Assembly (NCBI RefSeq): GCF_036226765.1
Contig: NZ_CP109017.1
Coordinates: 1,627,501-1,691,500, forward strand
Origin: Streptomyces sp. NBC_00670
GTDB taxonomy: Bacteria; Actinomycetota; Actinomycetes; Streptomycetales; Streptomycetaceae
Direction of reading: 5' to 3'
DNA: 64,000 nucleotides
The translations under genes were made by a program, and so were the position numbers. Within the stretch, counting starts at the first letter, position 1. Every line of letters begins with the position of its first letter. This document shows, one piece after another, positions 8,714 to 17,475 of the stretch. A model generated the notes under the pieces. It did no database searches and was not told the DNA's origin. It was given only the letters and a program-made list of their open reading frames with translations.

Positions 8714-9867
8714 AGGTGCACGCGCGCGGGCGCGCGTGGACGGTGCCCGAGGAGCTGTCGGCCCGCGTGCCGGCGGAACAGCGCGGCCCTGGGCGCGGCC
8801 GGGACGCCGTACGGCTGCTGGTGTCGCGCGGCACGGAGGTGGCGCACCACGCGTTCCGGGAGCTGCCGGGGCTGCTGCGCGCCGGGGACCTGCTGCTCGT
8901 GAACACCTCCCCCACGCTGGCCGCCGCGGTGGACGGAAGCGTCGGGCACGCGCGCGTGGTGGTGCATTTCTCCACGCGGGGCGACGACGGGCGCTGGGCG
9001 GTGGAGCTGCGGGAACCGGACGGACGGGGCACCACGCGCGCGCGTCAATGGGGCAGTGCGCGAAGCGCTCATGGGAAGGGTGGTGGCGGGCGACCGGCGG
9101 AAGGGCCCGCGGGCGCGCCGGTGGAGCTGCCGGAGGGGGTGCGGCTGGTCCTGGAGGAGCCGTTGCCGGGCGGGAGCGAGCGGCTGTGGTGGGCGCGGCC
9201 CATCTGGCGGGACACGCCCACCGCGCAGGTGCGTGGCGTGCGCCCCTCGGGCGTTCCCGACCTCTCCGCGCTGCTGCGCCGGCACGGCCGTCCCATCCGT
9301 TACGCGTACACGGAGCGGGACCAGCCGCTCTCGGCGTACCAGACGGTGTTCGCGCTGCCGTACGCCGACGGGGCGGGCAGCGCGGAGATGCCGAGCGCGG
9401 CGCGGCCCTTCACGCCGGGCCTCGTGGCGGAGCTGGTGAGCCGGGGCGTGCAGTTCGCGCCGCTCACGCTGCACACCGGGGTGGCGTCGCAGGAGGCGCA
9501 CGAGCCGCCGTACCCGGAGCGGTTCGCGGTGCCGGAGGCCTCGGCGCGGCTGGTCAACGCGGCCCGGGCGGGGGGCGGCCGGGTGGTGGCGGTGGGGACG
9601 ACCGCGGTGCGGGCGGTGGAGTCCGCCGCCGGCGCGGACGGGGTCGTACGCGCGCGTGCCGGGTGGACGGACCTGGTGGTGACGCCCGAGCGGGGGGTGC
9701 GGGTGGTGGACGGGCTGCTGACCGGGCTGCACGAGCCGGAGGCCTCGCACCTGCTGATGCTGGAGGCGGTCGCGGGCCGGGAGGCGATCGAGCGGGGATA
9801 CGAGGCGGCGCTGGCGGGCCGCTATCTGTGGCACGAGTTCGGGGACACGCACCTTCTGCTGAGGTAG
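8710..9867 (+). CDS. queA: QueA-like S-adenosylmethionine:tRNA ribosyltransferase-isomerase family protein
   Basis: A 385-residue protein starting at ATG 8710 inside the SDR stop. It shows QueA landmarks: LLRAGDLLLVNTSPTLAAAV near the N-terminus, RHGRPIRYAYTERDQPLSAYQTVFA in the middle, FTPGLVAELVSRGVQFAPLTLHTGV, and a C-terminal VVAVGTTAVRAVES followed by GLLTGLHEPEASHLLMLEA. QueA transfers the ribosyl part of AdoMet to preQ1 in tRNA during queuosine synthesis. A Gly/Arg/Ala-rich stretch at about residues 106-136 looks like a lineage insertion. No other queuosine gene is in the window, so the natural substrate is open. An open frame running back to 6394 is a shadow over other genes. Confidence 0.85.
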   Translation: MKVHARGRAWTVPEELSARVPAEQRGPGRGRDAVRLLVSRGTEVAHHAFRELPGLLRAGDLLLVNTSPTLAAAVDGSVGHARVVVHFSTRGDDGRWAVELREPDGRGTTRARQWGSARSAHGKGGGGRPAEGPAGAPVELPEGVRLVLEEPLPGGSERLWWARPIWRDTPTAQVRGVRPSGVPDLSALLRRHGRPIRYAYTERDQPLSAYQTVFALPYADGAGSAEMPSAARPFTPGLVAELVSRGVQFAPLTLHTGVASQEAHEPPYPERFAVPEASARLVNAARAGGGRVVAVGTTAVRAVESAAGADGVVRARAGWTDLVVTPERGVRVVDGLLTGLHEPEASHLLMLEAVAGREAIERGYEAALAGRYLWHEFGDTHLLLR

Positions 9868-9952
9868 CGGACGAACGGGTTCCGCGGGTGGTACCGGTCC
9901 TCACGCAGCGCATTGCTCTCGCAACCAACCGTGAGAGAAGGGTGGAGCCCGT

Positions 9953-10018
9953 GTGAGCCCGCGCATAGGGCGCACATCACGTACGAAGCGGATTAGGAGG
10001 AACGGAAAGGGCTCTTGA
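9953..10018 (+). CDS. Candidate 21-residue basic peptide upstream of a terminator
   Basis: GTG 9953 opens a 21-codon frame with GGTGGAG six bases upstream. The peptide is strongly basic (RIGRTSRTKRIRRNGKGS, nine Arg or Lys), and its stop codon touches the stem of a terminator-like hairpin at 10019. The position between a gene end and a terminator would suit either a true small protein or a chance frame in the queA-like 3' untranslated region. Conservation has not been tested. Confidence 0.35.
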   Translation: MSPRIGRTSRTKRIRRNGKGS

Positions 10019-10050
10019 GCGGGGCGGATCGGGCGATCTGCCCCGCTTTG
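10019..10050 (+). terminator. Terminator-like hairpin after the queA-like gene
   Basis: The arms GCGGGGCGGATC (10019-10030) and GATCTGCCCCGC (10035-10046) pair over 12 bases with a single G-T pair and a GGGC loop, followed by TTTGTCG. It would end transcription reading through from the SDR/queA-like pair and the small frame before it. Confidence 0.65.
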
Positions 10051-10235
10051 TCGTTCCTGTGTCCACTACCGGGGATCGTACGTCACACCTTTGCCTGGCG
10101 TTTTTGCGGCAGCTAAGAATTGCTCCCGTCGCTCGGCGCCGCCCGTTCTACCCACGGCGTCCGGACCGGAAACATCCCTTGTCCGTCCCCGGCCCGGGAG
10201 CGACCTCCGCGCTATTCGAAGAGGTCCATCCACCC
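10051..10235. other. Upstream region of the transglycosylase gene
   Basis: This 185-base stretch holds no convincing gene. It is less GC-rich than the surroundings near 10090-10130 (CACACCTTTGCCTGGCGTTTTTG and GCAGCTAAGAATTG), which suits a promoter and 5' leader. I looked for the c-di-AMP (ydaO) riboswitch that controls some Streptomyces cell-wall hydrolases. Apart from a CAGCTAAG match I did not find its conserved core, so no riboswitch is called. Confidence 0.4.
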
Positions 10236-10994
10236 ATGCCCAAGTACACCGCCTTGCTTCGCGGCCGCGCCCTGGCCACGTCCCATCGCGCCGGCATCGC
10301 CGGTGTCGCCGCGCTCGGTGCAGCCGCCCTCGCGATCTCCGCCGCTCCGAGCAGCGCGCAGACCACCACCACGACCGACGAGGCCGCCACCTCCTCCGCC
10401 CCGGTGAGCTACAGCACCCACCGGATCGAGGACGTCAAGGTGCGCGTCACCGACCAGATGGCGGGCCAGCGGCTGAAGGCCGAGGCCATCGAGGCGAAGA
10501 GGCAGGCCGCCGACGACGCGGCCGCCAAGAAGCGGGACGCCGCCGAGGCCCGGCAGGACGCGGCCCGCGAGGCCGGGAAGCAGGCGGCGGCCAAGGCCGC
10601 GCACAGCCGCGGCGGCGACGGCTCGGCGAGCCGTTCCGCGCACCGCCCCTCGGCCCCCGCGGGGAAGTCGTACGCGAACAACCTGGACGGCTGGATCCGC
10701 CAGTCGCTGGACATCATGCACAAGCACGGCATCCCGGGCTCCTACAGCGGTCTGCACCGCAACATCATGCGGGAGTCCTCGGGCAACCCGCACGCCATCA
10801 ACGACTGGGACATCAACGCCGTCAACGGCATCCCCTCCAAGGGGCTGCTGCAGGTCATCCCGCCGACCTTCGAGGCGTACCACGTGGCCGGCACGTCGTG
10901 GAACATCTACGACCCGGTCGCCAACATCACGGCCGCCTGCAACTACGCGGCGCACCGCTACGGCTCGATGGACAACGTCGACAGCGCGTACTGA
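10236..10994 (+). CDS. Secreted lytic transglycosylase (SLT fold)
   Basis: A 252-residue precursor from ATG 10236. Residues 1-41 form a signal peptide: basic start MPKYTALLRGRALATSHR, hydrophobic core to about 36, and a likely cut after SSAQ. An alanine- and charge-rich helical stalk follows (about residues 75-123, EAIEAKRQAADDAAAKKRDA). The C-terminal domain of about 100 residues has catalytic E180 in IMRESSGNP, then GLLQVIPPTFEAY and the closing NYAAHRYGS motif of transglycosylase SLT domains. The enzyme would cleave peptidoglycan glycan strands outside the cell during growth or spore germination. The in-frame extension to 10059 lacks a ribosome site and would bury the signal peptide. Confidence 0.9.
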   Translation: MPKYTALLRGRALATSHRAGIAGVAALGAAALAISAAPSSAQTTTTTDEAATSSAPVSYSTHRIEDVKVRVTDQMAGQRLKAEAIEAKRQAADDAAAKKRDAAEARQDAAREAGKQAAAKAAHSRGGDGSASRSAHRPSAPAGKSYANNLDGWIRQSLDIMHKHGIPGSYSGLHRNIMRESSGNPHAINDWDINAVNGIPSKGLLQVIPPTFEAYHVAGTSWNIYDPVANITAACNYAAHRYGSMDNVDSAY

Positions 10995-11022
10995 GGCGGG
11001 CCCCGGCCCGGCGACGGGACAA

Positions 11023-11065
11023 GGCGAAGGGCGGCACCCCACCGACGGGGGTGCCGCCCTTCGCC
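11023..11065. terminator. Bidirectional hairpin between convergent genes
   Basis: A 17-base perfect stem, GGCGAAGGGCGGCACCC and GGGTGCCGCCCTTCGCC, with a 9-base loop lies between the transglycosylase and the converging FHA-ABC gene. There is no T run. Long GC stems of this kind are the usual Streptomyces terminators. Confidence 0.75.
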
Positions 11066-11123
11066 GTACGCGCGCGGGCGTGCGTTCGAGCCGGACGCGC
11101 GGGCACGCACGCCGGAGCGGACG

Positions 11124-13676
11124 CTACTTGCGCATGACCTCCGGCTCGTGGCGGCGCAGGAAGCGGGCCACGAAGAAGCCACAGACCACACCGAGGACGA
11201 GCAGCGCAGCCATGTCCATGCCCCAGGCGGAGACCTCGTGGTTCCACAGCGGGTCGGTGCTGGTCGGGTCGTCGGTGTTGGGCGCGATGTTGTTGAAGTC
11301 CAGCGTCGTGCCGGCGGCGGCCACCGCCCAGCGGGACGGCATCAGGTACGAGAACTCGTTGACGCCGACCGTGCCGTGCAGGGTGAACAGGCAGCCGGTG
11401 AACACCACCTGGACGATGGCGAACATGACCAGCAGCGGCATGGTCTTCTCCGCCGTCTTCACCAGGGAGGAGATGACCAGGCCGAACATCATGGAAGCGA
11501 AGCCGAGCGCCATGATCGGCAGGCACAGCTCGAACAGGGTGTTGCTCTTGAGGACGAGGCCCTGCCCGGGGATCTCACGGCTGGAGAAGCCGATCAGGCC
11601 GACCAGCAGGCCCTGCAGCACCGTGACGGCGCCGAGGACGACCACCTTGGACATCAGGTACGCCGACCGGGACAGTCCCGTCGCGCGTTCCCGCTCGTAG
11701 ATGACCCGTTCCTTGATCAGCTCGCGGACGGAGTTGGCGGCGCCCGCGAAACAGGCGCCGACGGCGAGGATCAGCAGGACCGTGGTGGCCGTGCCGTTCG
11801 GGAAGGGCACGCCGGTCTGCCGATTGACCCGGTTGACCAGCAGTCCCTTGTCCGAGTCGATCAGCAGGCTGACCGCGCCGAGCACCGCGGGCAGGATCAC
11901 CGTCAGCGCGAGGAAGCCCTTGTCGGAGGCGATGACCGAGACATAGCGCCGGATCAGTGTGACGAGCTGGGACGTCCAGCCCTGCGGCTTGGGCGGCCTG
12001 ATCGCCTGCGGCGGCGGCATGTGCACCGACTGCGGCGCCACCGCGTCGATGTCGGCCGCGTACATCTGGTAGTGCTGCGAGCCCTTCCAGCGGCCCGCCC
12101 AGTCGTAGTCGCGGTAGTTCTCGAAGGCGGAGAAGACGTCGGCCCAGGAGTCGTAGCCGAAGAAGTTCAGCGCCTCCTCGGGGGGCCCGAAGTAGGCGAC
12201 CGAGCCGCCGGGGGCCATCACCAGGAGCTTGTCGCAGATCGCCAGCTCGGCCACCGAGTGGGTGACGACGAGGACGGTGCGGCCGTCGTCGGCGAGGCCG
12301 CGCAGCAGCTGCATGACGTCGCGGTCCATGCCCGGGTCGAGGCCGGAGGTCGGCTCGTCCAGGAAGATCAGCGACGGCTTGGTGAGCAGCTCCAGGGCGA
12401 CGGAGACGCGCTTGCGCTGGCCGCCGGAGAGGGAGCTGACCTTCTTGTCCTTGTGGATGTCGAGCTTGAGCTCGCGCAGCACCTCGTCGATGCGGGCCTG
12501 GCGCTCGGCGCGCGTGGTGTCGGCGGGGAAGCGCAGTTTGGCCGCGTACTTCAGGGCCCGCTTGACGGACAGCTCCTTGTGCAGGATGTCGTCCTGCGGC
12601 ACGAGACCGATGCGCTGGCGCAGCTCGGCGAACTGCTTGTACAGGTTCCGGTTGTCGTAGAGGACGTCGCCCTGGTTGGCGGGGCGGTAACCGGTGAGCG
12701 CCTTGAGCAGCGTCGACTTGCCGGAACCGGAGGGTCCGATCACCGCGATCAGCGACTTCTCGGGGACGCCGAAGGAGACGTCGCGCAGGATCTGCTTGCC
12801 GCCGTCGACCGTGACGGTCAGGTGCCGGGCGGAGAAGGAGACCTCACCGGTGTCGACGAACTCCTCGAGCCGGTCGCCGACGATCCGGAACGTCGAGTGG
12901 CCGACGCCGACGATGTCGGCCGGGCCGAGCTGGACCGAGCCGCCCTTGGGGACCGGGTGGCCGTTGACGAACGTGCCGTTGTGCGAGCCGAGGTCGCGGA
13001 TCTCCAGGCGGCCGTCGGGCGTGGCGTGGAACTCGGCGTGGTTGCGGGAGACCTGGAGGTCGGAGACGACCAGGTCGTTCTCCAGGGCACGGCCGATGCG
13101 CATCACACGGCCTATCGAGAACTGGTGGAACGTGGTGGGGCTGCGGTCGCCGTAGTGCGACGCCGCCCCCACGCCGTTGCCCGGGCCCGGCTGCGGTGGG
13201 CTCCCGGCGGGGCCGTGGTTCTGCTGCTGCGGGATCTGCGGCTGCTGCGGGACGGGCGGGGCGGCCTGCTGCGCGTGGCCGCCGGGTGCCTGCTGTCCCC
13301 AGCCGGGGCCCGCGCCCTGGGCGGCGTACGGCTGCTGCTGGGGCCCCGCCTGCGGGGCGGCGACGGCGGCCTCGGCGGCGGACAGGGTCAGCCGCGGTCC
13401 GTCGGTCGCGTTGCCCAGGTTGACGGCCGTGCCGGAGGCGAGCTCCACGCGGTCCACCCGTTGCCCCCGCGCGAACGTGCCGTTGGTGCTGCCGTGGTCC
13501 TCCAGCACCCAGCCGCGGCCGTCGAAGGCGATCGTGCCGTGCCGCCAGGAGACCCTGGCGTCGTCGAACACGATGTCCCCCTGCGGATCGCGGCCGAGGG
13601 TGTATGACCTGGACGGGTCGAGCGTCCAGGTCCGTCCATTTGTTTCCAGTACGAGTTCTGGCACTCCATGCCCCAC
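11124..13676 (-). CDS. ABC-2 type transporter with two FHA domains fused to ATPase and permease
   Basis: An 850-residue single-chain transporter. FHA domain 1 is at about residues 24-75 (LGRD, VSWRH, STNGTF). A Gln/Pro/Gly-rich linker covers about 105-170. FHA domain 2 is at about 185-265 (IGRALENDLV, VSRNHAEF, SHNGTFVNG). The ATPase has Walker A GPSGSGKS at 314-321, signature LSGGQ at 416-420 and Walker B IFLDE at 437-441. About six membrane segments follow from residue 580 onward. FHA domains bind phosphothreonine, so Ser/Thr kinase control is likely; this build is known from Rv1747-like actinobacterial exporters. The exported compound is unknown. ATG 13676 is used; a GTG four codons later is also possible. 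Confidence 0.93.
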   Translation of the reverse strand: MGHGVPELVLETNGRTWTLDPSRSYTLGRDPQGDIVFDDARVSWRHGTIAFDGRGWVLEDHGSTNGTFARGQRVDRVELASGTAVNLGNATDGPRLTLSAAEAAVAAPQAGPQQQPYAAQGAGPGWGQQAPGGHAQQAAPPVPQQPQIPQQQNHGPAGSPPQPGPGNGVGAASHYGDRSPTTFHQFSIGRVMRIGRALENDLVVSDLQVSRNHAEFHATPDGRLEIRDLGSHNGTFVNGHPVPKGGSVQLGPADIVGVGHSTFRIVGDRLEEFVDTGEVSFSARHLTVTVDGGKQILRDVSFGVPEKSLIAVIGPSGSGKSTLLKALTGYRPANQGDVLYDNRNLYKQFAELRQRIGLVPQDDILHKELSVKRALKYAAKLRFPADTTRAERQARIDEVLRELKLDIHKDKKVSSLSGGQRKRVSVALELLTKPSLIFLDEPTSGLDPGMDRDVMQLLRGLADDGRTVLVVTHSVAELAICDKLLVMAPGGSVAYFGPPEEALNFFGYDSWADVFSAFENYRDYDWAGRWKGSQHYQMYAADIDAVAPQSVHMPPPQAIRPPKPQGWTSQLVTLIRRYVSVIASDKGFLALTVILPAVLGAVSLLIDSDKGLLVNRVNRQTGVPFPNGTATTVLLILAVGACFAGAANSVRELIKERVIYERERATGLSRSAYLMSKVVVLGAVTVLQGLLVGLIGFSSREIPGQGLVLKSNTLFELCLPIMALGFASMMFGLVISSLVKTAEKTMPLLVMFAIVQVVFTGCLFTLHGTVGVNEFSYLMPSRWAVAAAGTTLDFNNIAPNTDDPTSTDPLWNHEVSAWGMDMAALLVLGVVCGFFVARFLRRHEPEVMRK

Positions 13677-13986
13677 TGAGTTGTCCCCCGAATTACCCCC
13701 GTCGCGGGGAGTCTAGGGATGTCGAACATCGTGGGGAACTATTTCAGGCGGGCACCCCTGACCGAAAGTCGGGCCTTGTGAAGACCGTGTACGGCGGCGT
13801 AGGCGGCGTACGGCGGCGGCGTACGGCGGCTTCGCACGTGCGGGTGTCTTTGCCGCCGCCGGGGGTTGAAACCGGTCCGGAAAGTGGTAAACCACGCGAG
13901 GGGGACATCCGCCGGGCCGGGCACGTACCGGGGCACGTGACGACGGGTGCGCCGCGACGCGGGAGACGCGGATCGGGGGATCTGCC
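13677..13986. other. 310-base divergent intergenic region with short tandem repeat
   Basis: No gene is seen. Bases 13789-13830 hold four near-copies of GTACGGCGGC. Further right, CACGTAC and CACGTGA lie close together at about 13920-13940. The region must contain the divergent promoters of the FHA-ABC transporter and the streptophobe gene, but I cannot assign -10/-35 boxes with confidence. Confidence 0.5.
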
Positions 13987-16056
13987 ATGGATGCTGGGCC
14001 GGCCGAACGGGCCGGGTACGGAGCGGGGGCCGGGGTGCGTGGCCCCGGGGGCGGGGCGGGTGGCCCGGGAAGCGGTGCGGGTGGCCCGGGAATTGGGGTG
14101 CGTGGCCGACGCGTGCCGTGGCGGGACGTCCTGCTCGCCGCGCTCGCGTGCGTCGGCTGGGCGGTCGTCGGGATGGCGGGCACCGCCGCGCTCGGACTGC
14201 ATCTGCTGGAGGCGGACTCGACGGCCTCGCTGGGGCCGATGACCGCGGCGGTGGTGGCGCTCGGCGCGGGCGGATCGGTCGAACCCGCCGGTGACGTCTC
14301 GGTGTTCGGGCTGAAGGGGACCGAGGCGACGACCGCGCTGCAGATCACGCCGCTGGGTGTCGGGCTGGTCGGCGCGCTGCTGCTGTCCTGGTTCTTCCTG
14401 CGGTCCCTGCGCGCGGCGGGAGTTGTGCCGACGCCGGGTGAACTCCTCGCGCGGGCCGGGGCGGTGGTCGTGCTGTTCGTGGCGGTGCTGGGCGGACTGG
14501 CCTGGGCGGGACACGATGTCGTCACCATCGACGGGGGCGCGCTGGGGCTCGACTCACTGCCGGGCATGGGGACGGGGTCGGGCGGTTCGGGGGCCGGTGG
14601 TCCGGAGATACCCGGACTGGGTGGCCTGGGGGATCTCGGGGACCTGGGCGACCTGGGGGATCTCGGTGGGCTGTTGCCGGACCGGATCGGCGACCTCGTG
14701 CGTGCCAGGGCCGCGGTCGGGTTCACCGTCGACACGGGGCCCACGCTGCTGGGCGGTGCCGTGTGGGCGGCCGGGGTGCTGCTGATCGCGCTGCTCGCCT
14801 CCCGCCGGACCCCGCTGCCGTACGGCTGGGACGTCGTGCACCGGGTGGTGCGGCCGGCCGTGTCCGCGCTGGTGACGGTGGTGCTGACGGCGGTGGCGGC
14901 GGGCCTCGCGGCGGCGGCGTACGCGGCGGTCGGCGACCCGCACCCGAGGCGGATCGCGGGCGCGGCACTGCTGGGCGCGCCCAACGGGGTGTGGATGGGT
15001 GTGCCGATCGGTCTGTTCGTCCCGTGGGACGGCAGGGCCACGGGGGCGCTCGCGCAGCTCCTGCCCGACCCCGTGAACCGTCTGCTGAGCACGGGGTCCG
15101 CCGAGCCCGTCACCCTGCGGCGGCTGGCCGAACTGGACGGGCGGGTGTGGCTGTTGGGGGTGGCGGCGGCGCTGATGATGCTGCTGGCCGGGGTGTTGAC
15201 GGCGGTACGGACACCACCTTCGACGGCGTACGCCGTGCCGTCGGCCGGGGTGGCGGGTACGACGGCTGGGGGAGGGGGCGCTGCCGGGCGCGGCCCGGGG
15301 GTGGGTGGTCCTGGCGTACGAGAGCCGGGTCCGTTCGGCTTCGCGTGGCGCTGCGCGCTGCGGCTGGGGGCCGTGACGGCGCTGGCACTGCCCTTGCTGG
15401 CCCGGCTGACGGACGTGTCGGTGGACGCCTCGCTGTCGGTGCTCGGCTTCGACACGTTCGGGGCGGGGATGGTGCTGCACGGACACCTCGGTACGGCACT
15501 GCTGCTGGGCGCGGCGTGGGGCGCGGGGGCGGGGGCGGCGGGCGCGCTGCTGGCGTGGGGGTTCGGGGCGGCGGGGCGGGGAGCTGTGCCGGGGGGTGCG
15601 CCGCCGGGTGCCGCGCTGTCCGAGGAGGGCGCGCCGTCCGAGCGGGGCGCGCTGTTGCGCGGGGCCGTGCCGCCGGGCGGAACCGTGCGGCTGCGCGGGG
15701 CCACCGGCCCCCATCGGCCGGCCGTGTCCCCCTGGGCGCCGGACCCCGACACCGGCGCCGGCCCGTATGCGCGGAAGCCGGACGGCGAGGGCGGTGTGCC
15801 GGAACCGGAGGACGCACGGCCGCCCGGGTTCGAGGGACCGGCGCCGGGTGTGCACGGGGCGCCCACGGTCGTGGGGCCCCTGGCACCCCCTCCCCCGGCC
15901 CGGCCACCGGGGCCGAGGGTGCCCCCGCGGCCGACGGTGCCGCCCCGGCCCGTCGCGCCCCCACCGCCGCCGGGACGCCCTCCGGGGGCGCGCCCGGGGG
16001 CACCGCCGGAACCGCCGCCGGAACCGCCCCGCGGACGGCGGACCGAGCGGGGGTGA
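13987..16056 (+). CDS. Streptophobe-family multi-pass membrane protein
   Basis: A 689-residue protein from ATG 13987. A Gly-rich start is followed by many hydrophobic segments (for example DVLLAALACVGWAVVGMAG, LVGALLLSWFFL, AGAVVVLFVAVLGG, LLIALLA) and a long Pro/Gly/Arg-rich tail from about residue 520. Between membrane segments lies an LGDLGD run encoded by 9-base DNA repeats near 14625-14670. This matches the large, very hydrophobic streptophobe family restricted to Streptomyces relatives, whose function is unknown. The C-terminal tail is probably disordered and cytoplasmic. Neighbours are serB (same strand) and the FHA-ABC transporter (divergent); neither explains its job. Confidence 0.75.
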   Translation: MDAGPAERAGYGAGAGVRGPGGGAGGPGSGAGGPGIGVRGRRVPWRDVLLAALACVGWAVVGMAGTAALGLHLLEADSTASLGPMTAAVVALGAGGSVEPAGDVSVFGLKGTEATTALQITPLGVGLVGALLLSWFFLRSLRAAGVVPTPGELLARAGAVVVLFVAVLGGLAWAGHDVVTIDGGALGLDSLPGMGTGSGGSGAGGPEIPGLGGLGDLGDLGDLGDLGGLLPDRIGDLVRARAAVGFTVDTGPTLLGGAVWAAGVLLIALLASRRTPLPYGWDVVHRVVRPAVSALVTVVLTAVAAGLAAAAYAAVGDPHPRRIAGAALLGAPNGVWMGVPIGLFVPWDGRATGALAQLLPDPVNRLLSTGSAEPVTLRRLAELDGRVWLLGVAAALMMLLAGVLTAVRTPPSTAYAVPSAGVAGTTAGGGGAAGRGPGVGGPGVREPGPFGFAWRCALRLGAVTALALPLLARLTDVSVDASLSVLGFDTFGAGMVLHGHLGTALLLGAAWGAGAGAAGALLAWGFGAAGRGAVPGGAPPGAALSEEGAPSERGALLRGAVPPGGTVRLRGATGPHRPAVSPWAPDPDTGAGPYARKPDGEGGVPEPEDARPPGFEGPAPGVHGAPTVVGPLAPPPPARPPGPRVPPRPTVPPRPVAPPPPPGRPPGARPGAPPEPPPEPPRGRRTERG

Positions 16057-16170
16057 GAACGTTCGCCTGTGATCCACGGCCGGTTCAGCGGGCCGTCGCC
16101 CACTGTTCCGTGTCCGTCAGGCGGACCGCGCGGGCGCGGGGCACTGCGTGCCGGATACGGTGGAAACACC

Positions 16171-17382
16171 ATGAGCGCATCGCACACCACCGACACGCCC
16201 ACTCTCCTTGTCAAGATCTTCGGCAAGGACCGCCCCGGCATGACGGCCGGGCTGTTCGACACCCTCGCCGCCTACTCCGTCGACGTGGTCGACATCGAGC
16301 AGGTCGTCACCCGTGGCCGCATGGTGCTCTGCGCGCTCGTGACGCAGCCCACCGCCGGGACAGAGGGTGATCTGCGGGCCACCGTCCACAGCTGGGCGGA
16401 GTCGATGAAGATGCAGGCGGAGATCATCTCCGGCACGGGCGACAACCGTCCGCGCGGCTCGGGGCGCTCCCTGGTCACGGTGCTCGGCCATCCGCTCACC
16501 GCGGAGGCCACGGCGGCGATCGCCGCGTGGATCTCCGGGACGGGCGGCAACATCGACCGCATCTTCCGGCTCGCCAAGTACCCCGTGACGGCGGTGGAGT
16601 TCGCCGTCTCCGGCGTCGAGACCGAGCCCCTGCGGACCGCGCTGGCGACCGGGGCCGCGGCACTCGGTGTCGATGTCGCCGTCGTCTCGGCCGGGCTGCA
16701 CCGGCGGGCGCAGCGGCTGGTGGTCATGGACGTGGACTCCACGCTCATCCAGGACGAGGTCATCGAGCTCTTCGCCGCGCACGCGGGGTGCGAGGCCGAG
16801 GTCGCCGAGGTCACCGCCGCCGCGATGCGGGGCGAGCTCGACTTCGCGCAGTCGCTGCACGCGCGGGTCGCGCTGCTGAAGGGGCTCGACGCGTCCGTGG
16901 TGGACAAGGTGCGCAGCGAGGTGCGGCTCACCCCGGGGGCGCGCACGCTGATCCGTACGCTGAAGCGGCTCGGCTACCAGGTCGGGGTCGTCTCCGGCGG
17001 CTTCACCCAGGTCACCGACGATCTGCGGGAGCGGCTCGGACTGGACTTCGCCCAGGCCAACACCCTGGAGATCGTCGACGGCCATCTGACCGGGCGGGTC
17101 ACCGGGGAGATAGTCGACCGGGCGGGCAAGGCGCGGCTGCTGCGCCGGTTCGCCGCGGAGGCGGGGGTGCCGCTGTCGCAGACGGTGGCGATCGGCGACG
17201 GTGCGAATGATCTGGACATGTTGAACGCGGCGGGGCTGGGCGTGGCGTTCAACGCGAAGCCGGTGGTGCGGGAGGCCGCGCACGCGGCGGTGAACTTCCC
17301 CTTCCTGGACACGGTGCTGTATCTGCTGGGGGTCACCCGGGAAGAGGTCGAGGCGGCGGACACGCAGGACGACTCCCTGTAA
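16171..17382 (+). CDS. serB: Phosphoserine phosphatase with two ACT domains
   Basis: A 403-residue enzyme from ATG 16171. It catalyses the last step of serine synthesis, hydrolysis of O-phosphoserine. Two N-terminal ACT-like domains (about residues 9-85, LLVKIFGKDRPGMTAGL, and 95-165) could bind an amino acid effector, as in mycobacterial SerB2. The HAD phosphatase domain has motif I D187-x-D189-S-T (VMDVDSTLIQDEVIELF), motif II SGGF and motif IV GDGANDLDML. All catalytic residues are present. The in-frame extension to 16069 lies over a region without a ribosome site. It is a single gene; the next gene converges on it. Confidence 0.95.
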   Translation: MSASHTTDTPTLLVKIFGKDRPGMTAGLFDTLAAYSVDVVDIEQVVTRGRMVLCALVTQPTAGTEGDLRATVHSWAESMKMQAEIISGTGDNRPRGSGRSLVTVLGHPLTAEATAAIAAWISGTGGNIDRIFRLAKYPVTAVEFAVSGVETEPLRTALATGAAALGVDVAVVSAGLHRRAQRLVVMDVDSTLIQDEVIELFAAHAGCEAEVAEVTAAAMRGELDFAQSLHARVALLKGLDASVVDKVRSEVRLTPGARTLIRTLKRLGYQVGVVSGGFTQVTDDLRERLGLDFAQANTLEIVDGHLTGRVTGEIVDRAGKARLLRRFAAEAGVPLSQTVAIGDGANDLDMLNAAGLGVAFNAKPVVREAAHAAVNFPFLDTVLYLLGVTREEVEAADTQDDSL

Positions 17383-17429
17383 CCGCGGGCGCCTGCTCGC
17401 CGGGGCGGGGCCCTGGCACCGGGGTAGGG

Positions 17430-17457
17430 CCCTGGTCCCCCTGTGGGAGGGCCAGGG
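17430..17457. terminator. Hairpin between serB and the converging SixA gene
   Basis: CCCTGG and CCAGGG arms enclose further C- and G-runs in the 93-base gap between two convergent genes. The pairing is imperfect and there is no T run, so this is a weak call based mainly on position. Confidence 0.4.
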
Positions 17458-17475
17458 ACGCGACGGCGGAGGTGG

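Noticed and set aside
10051..10235. Possible c-di-AMP (ydaO) riboswitch before the lytic transglycosylase gene
   Set aside because: Only a CAGCTAAG match was found; the conserved GGGGACCC-type core and flanking stems of the aptamer are missing.
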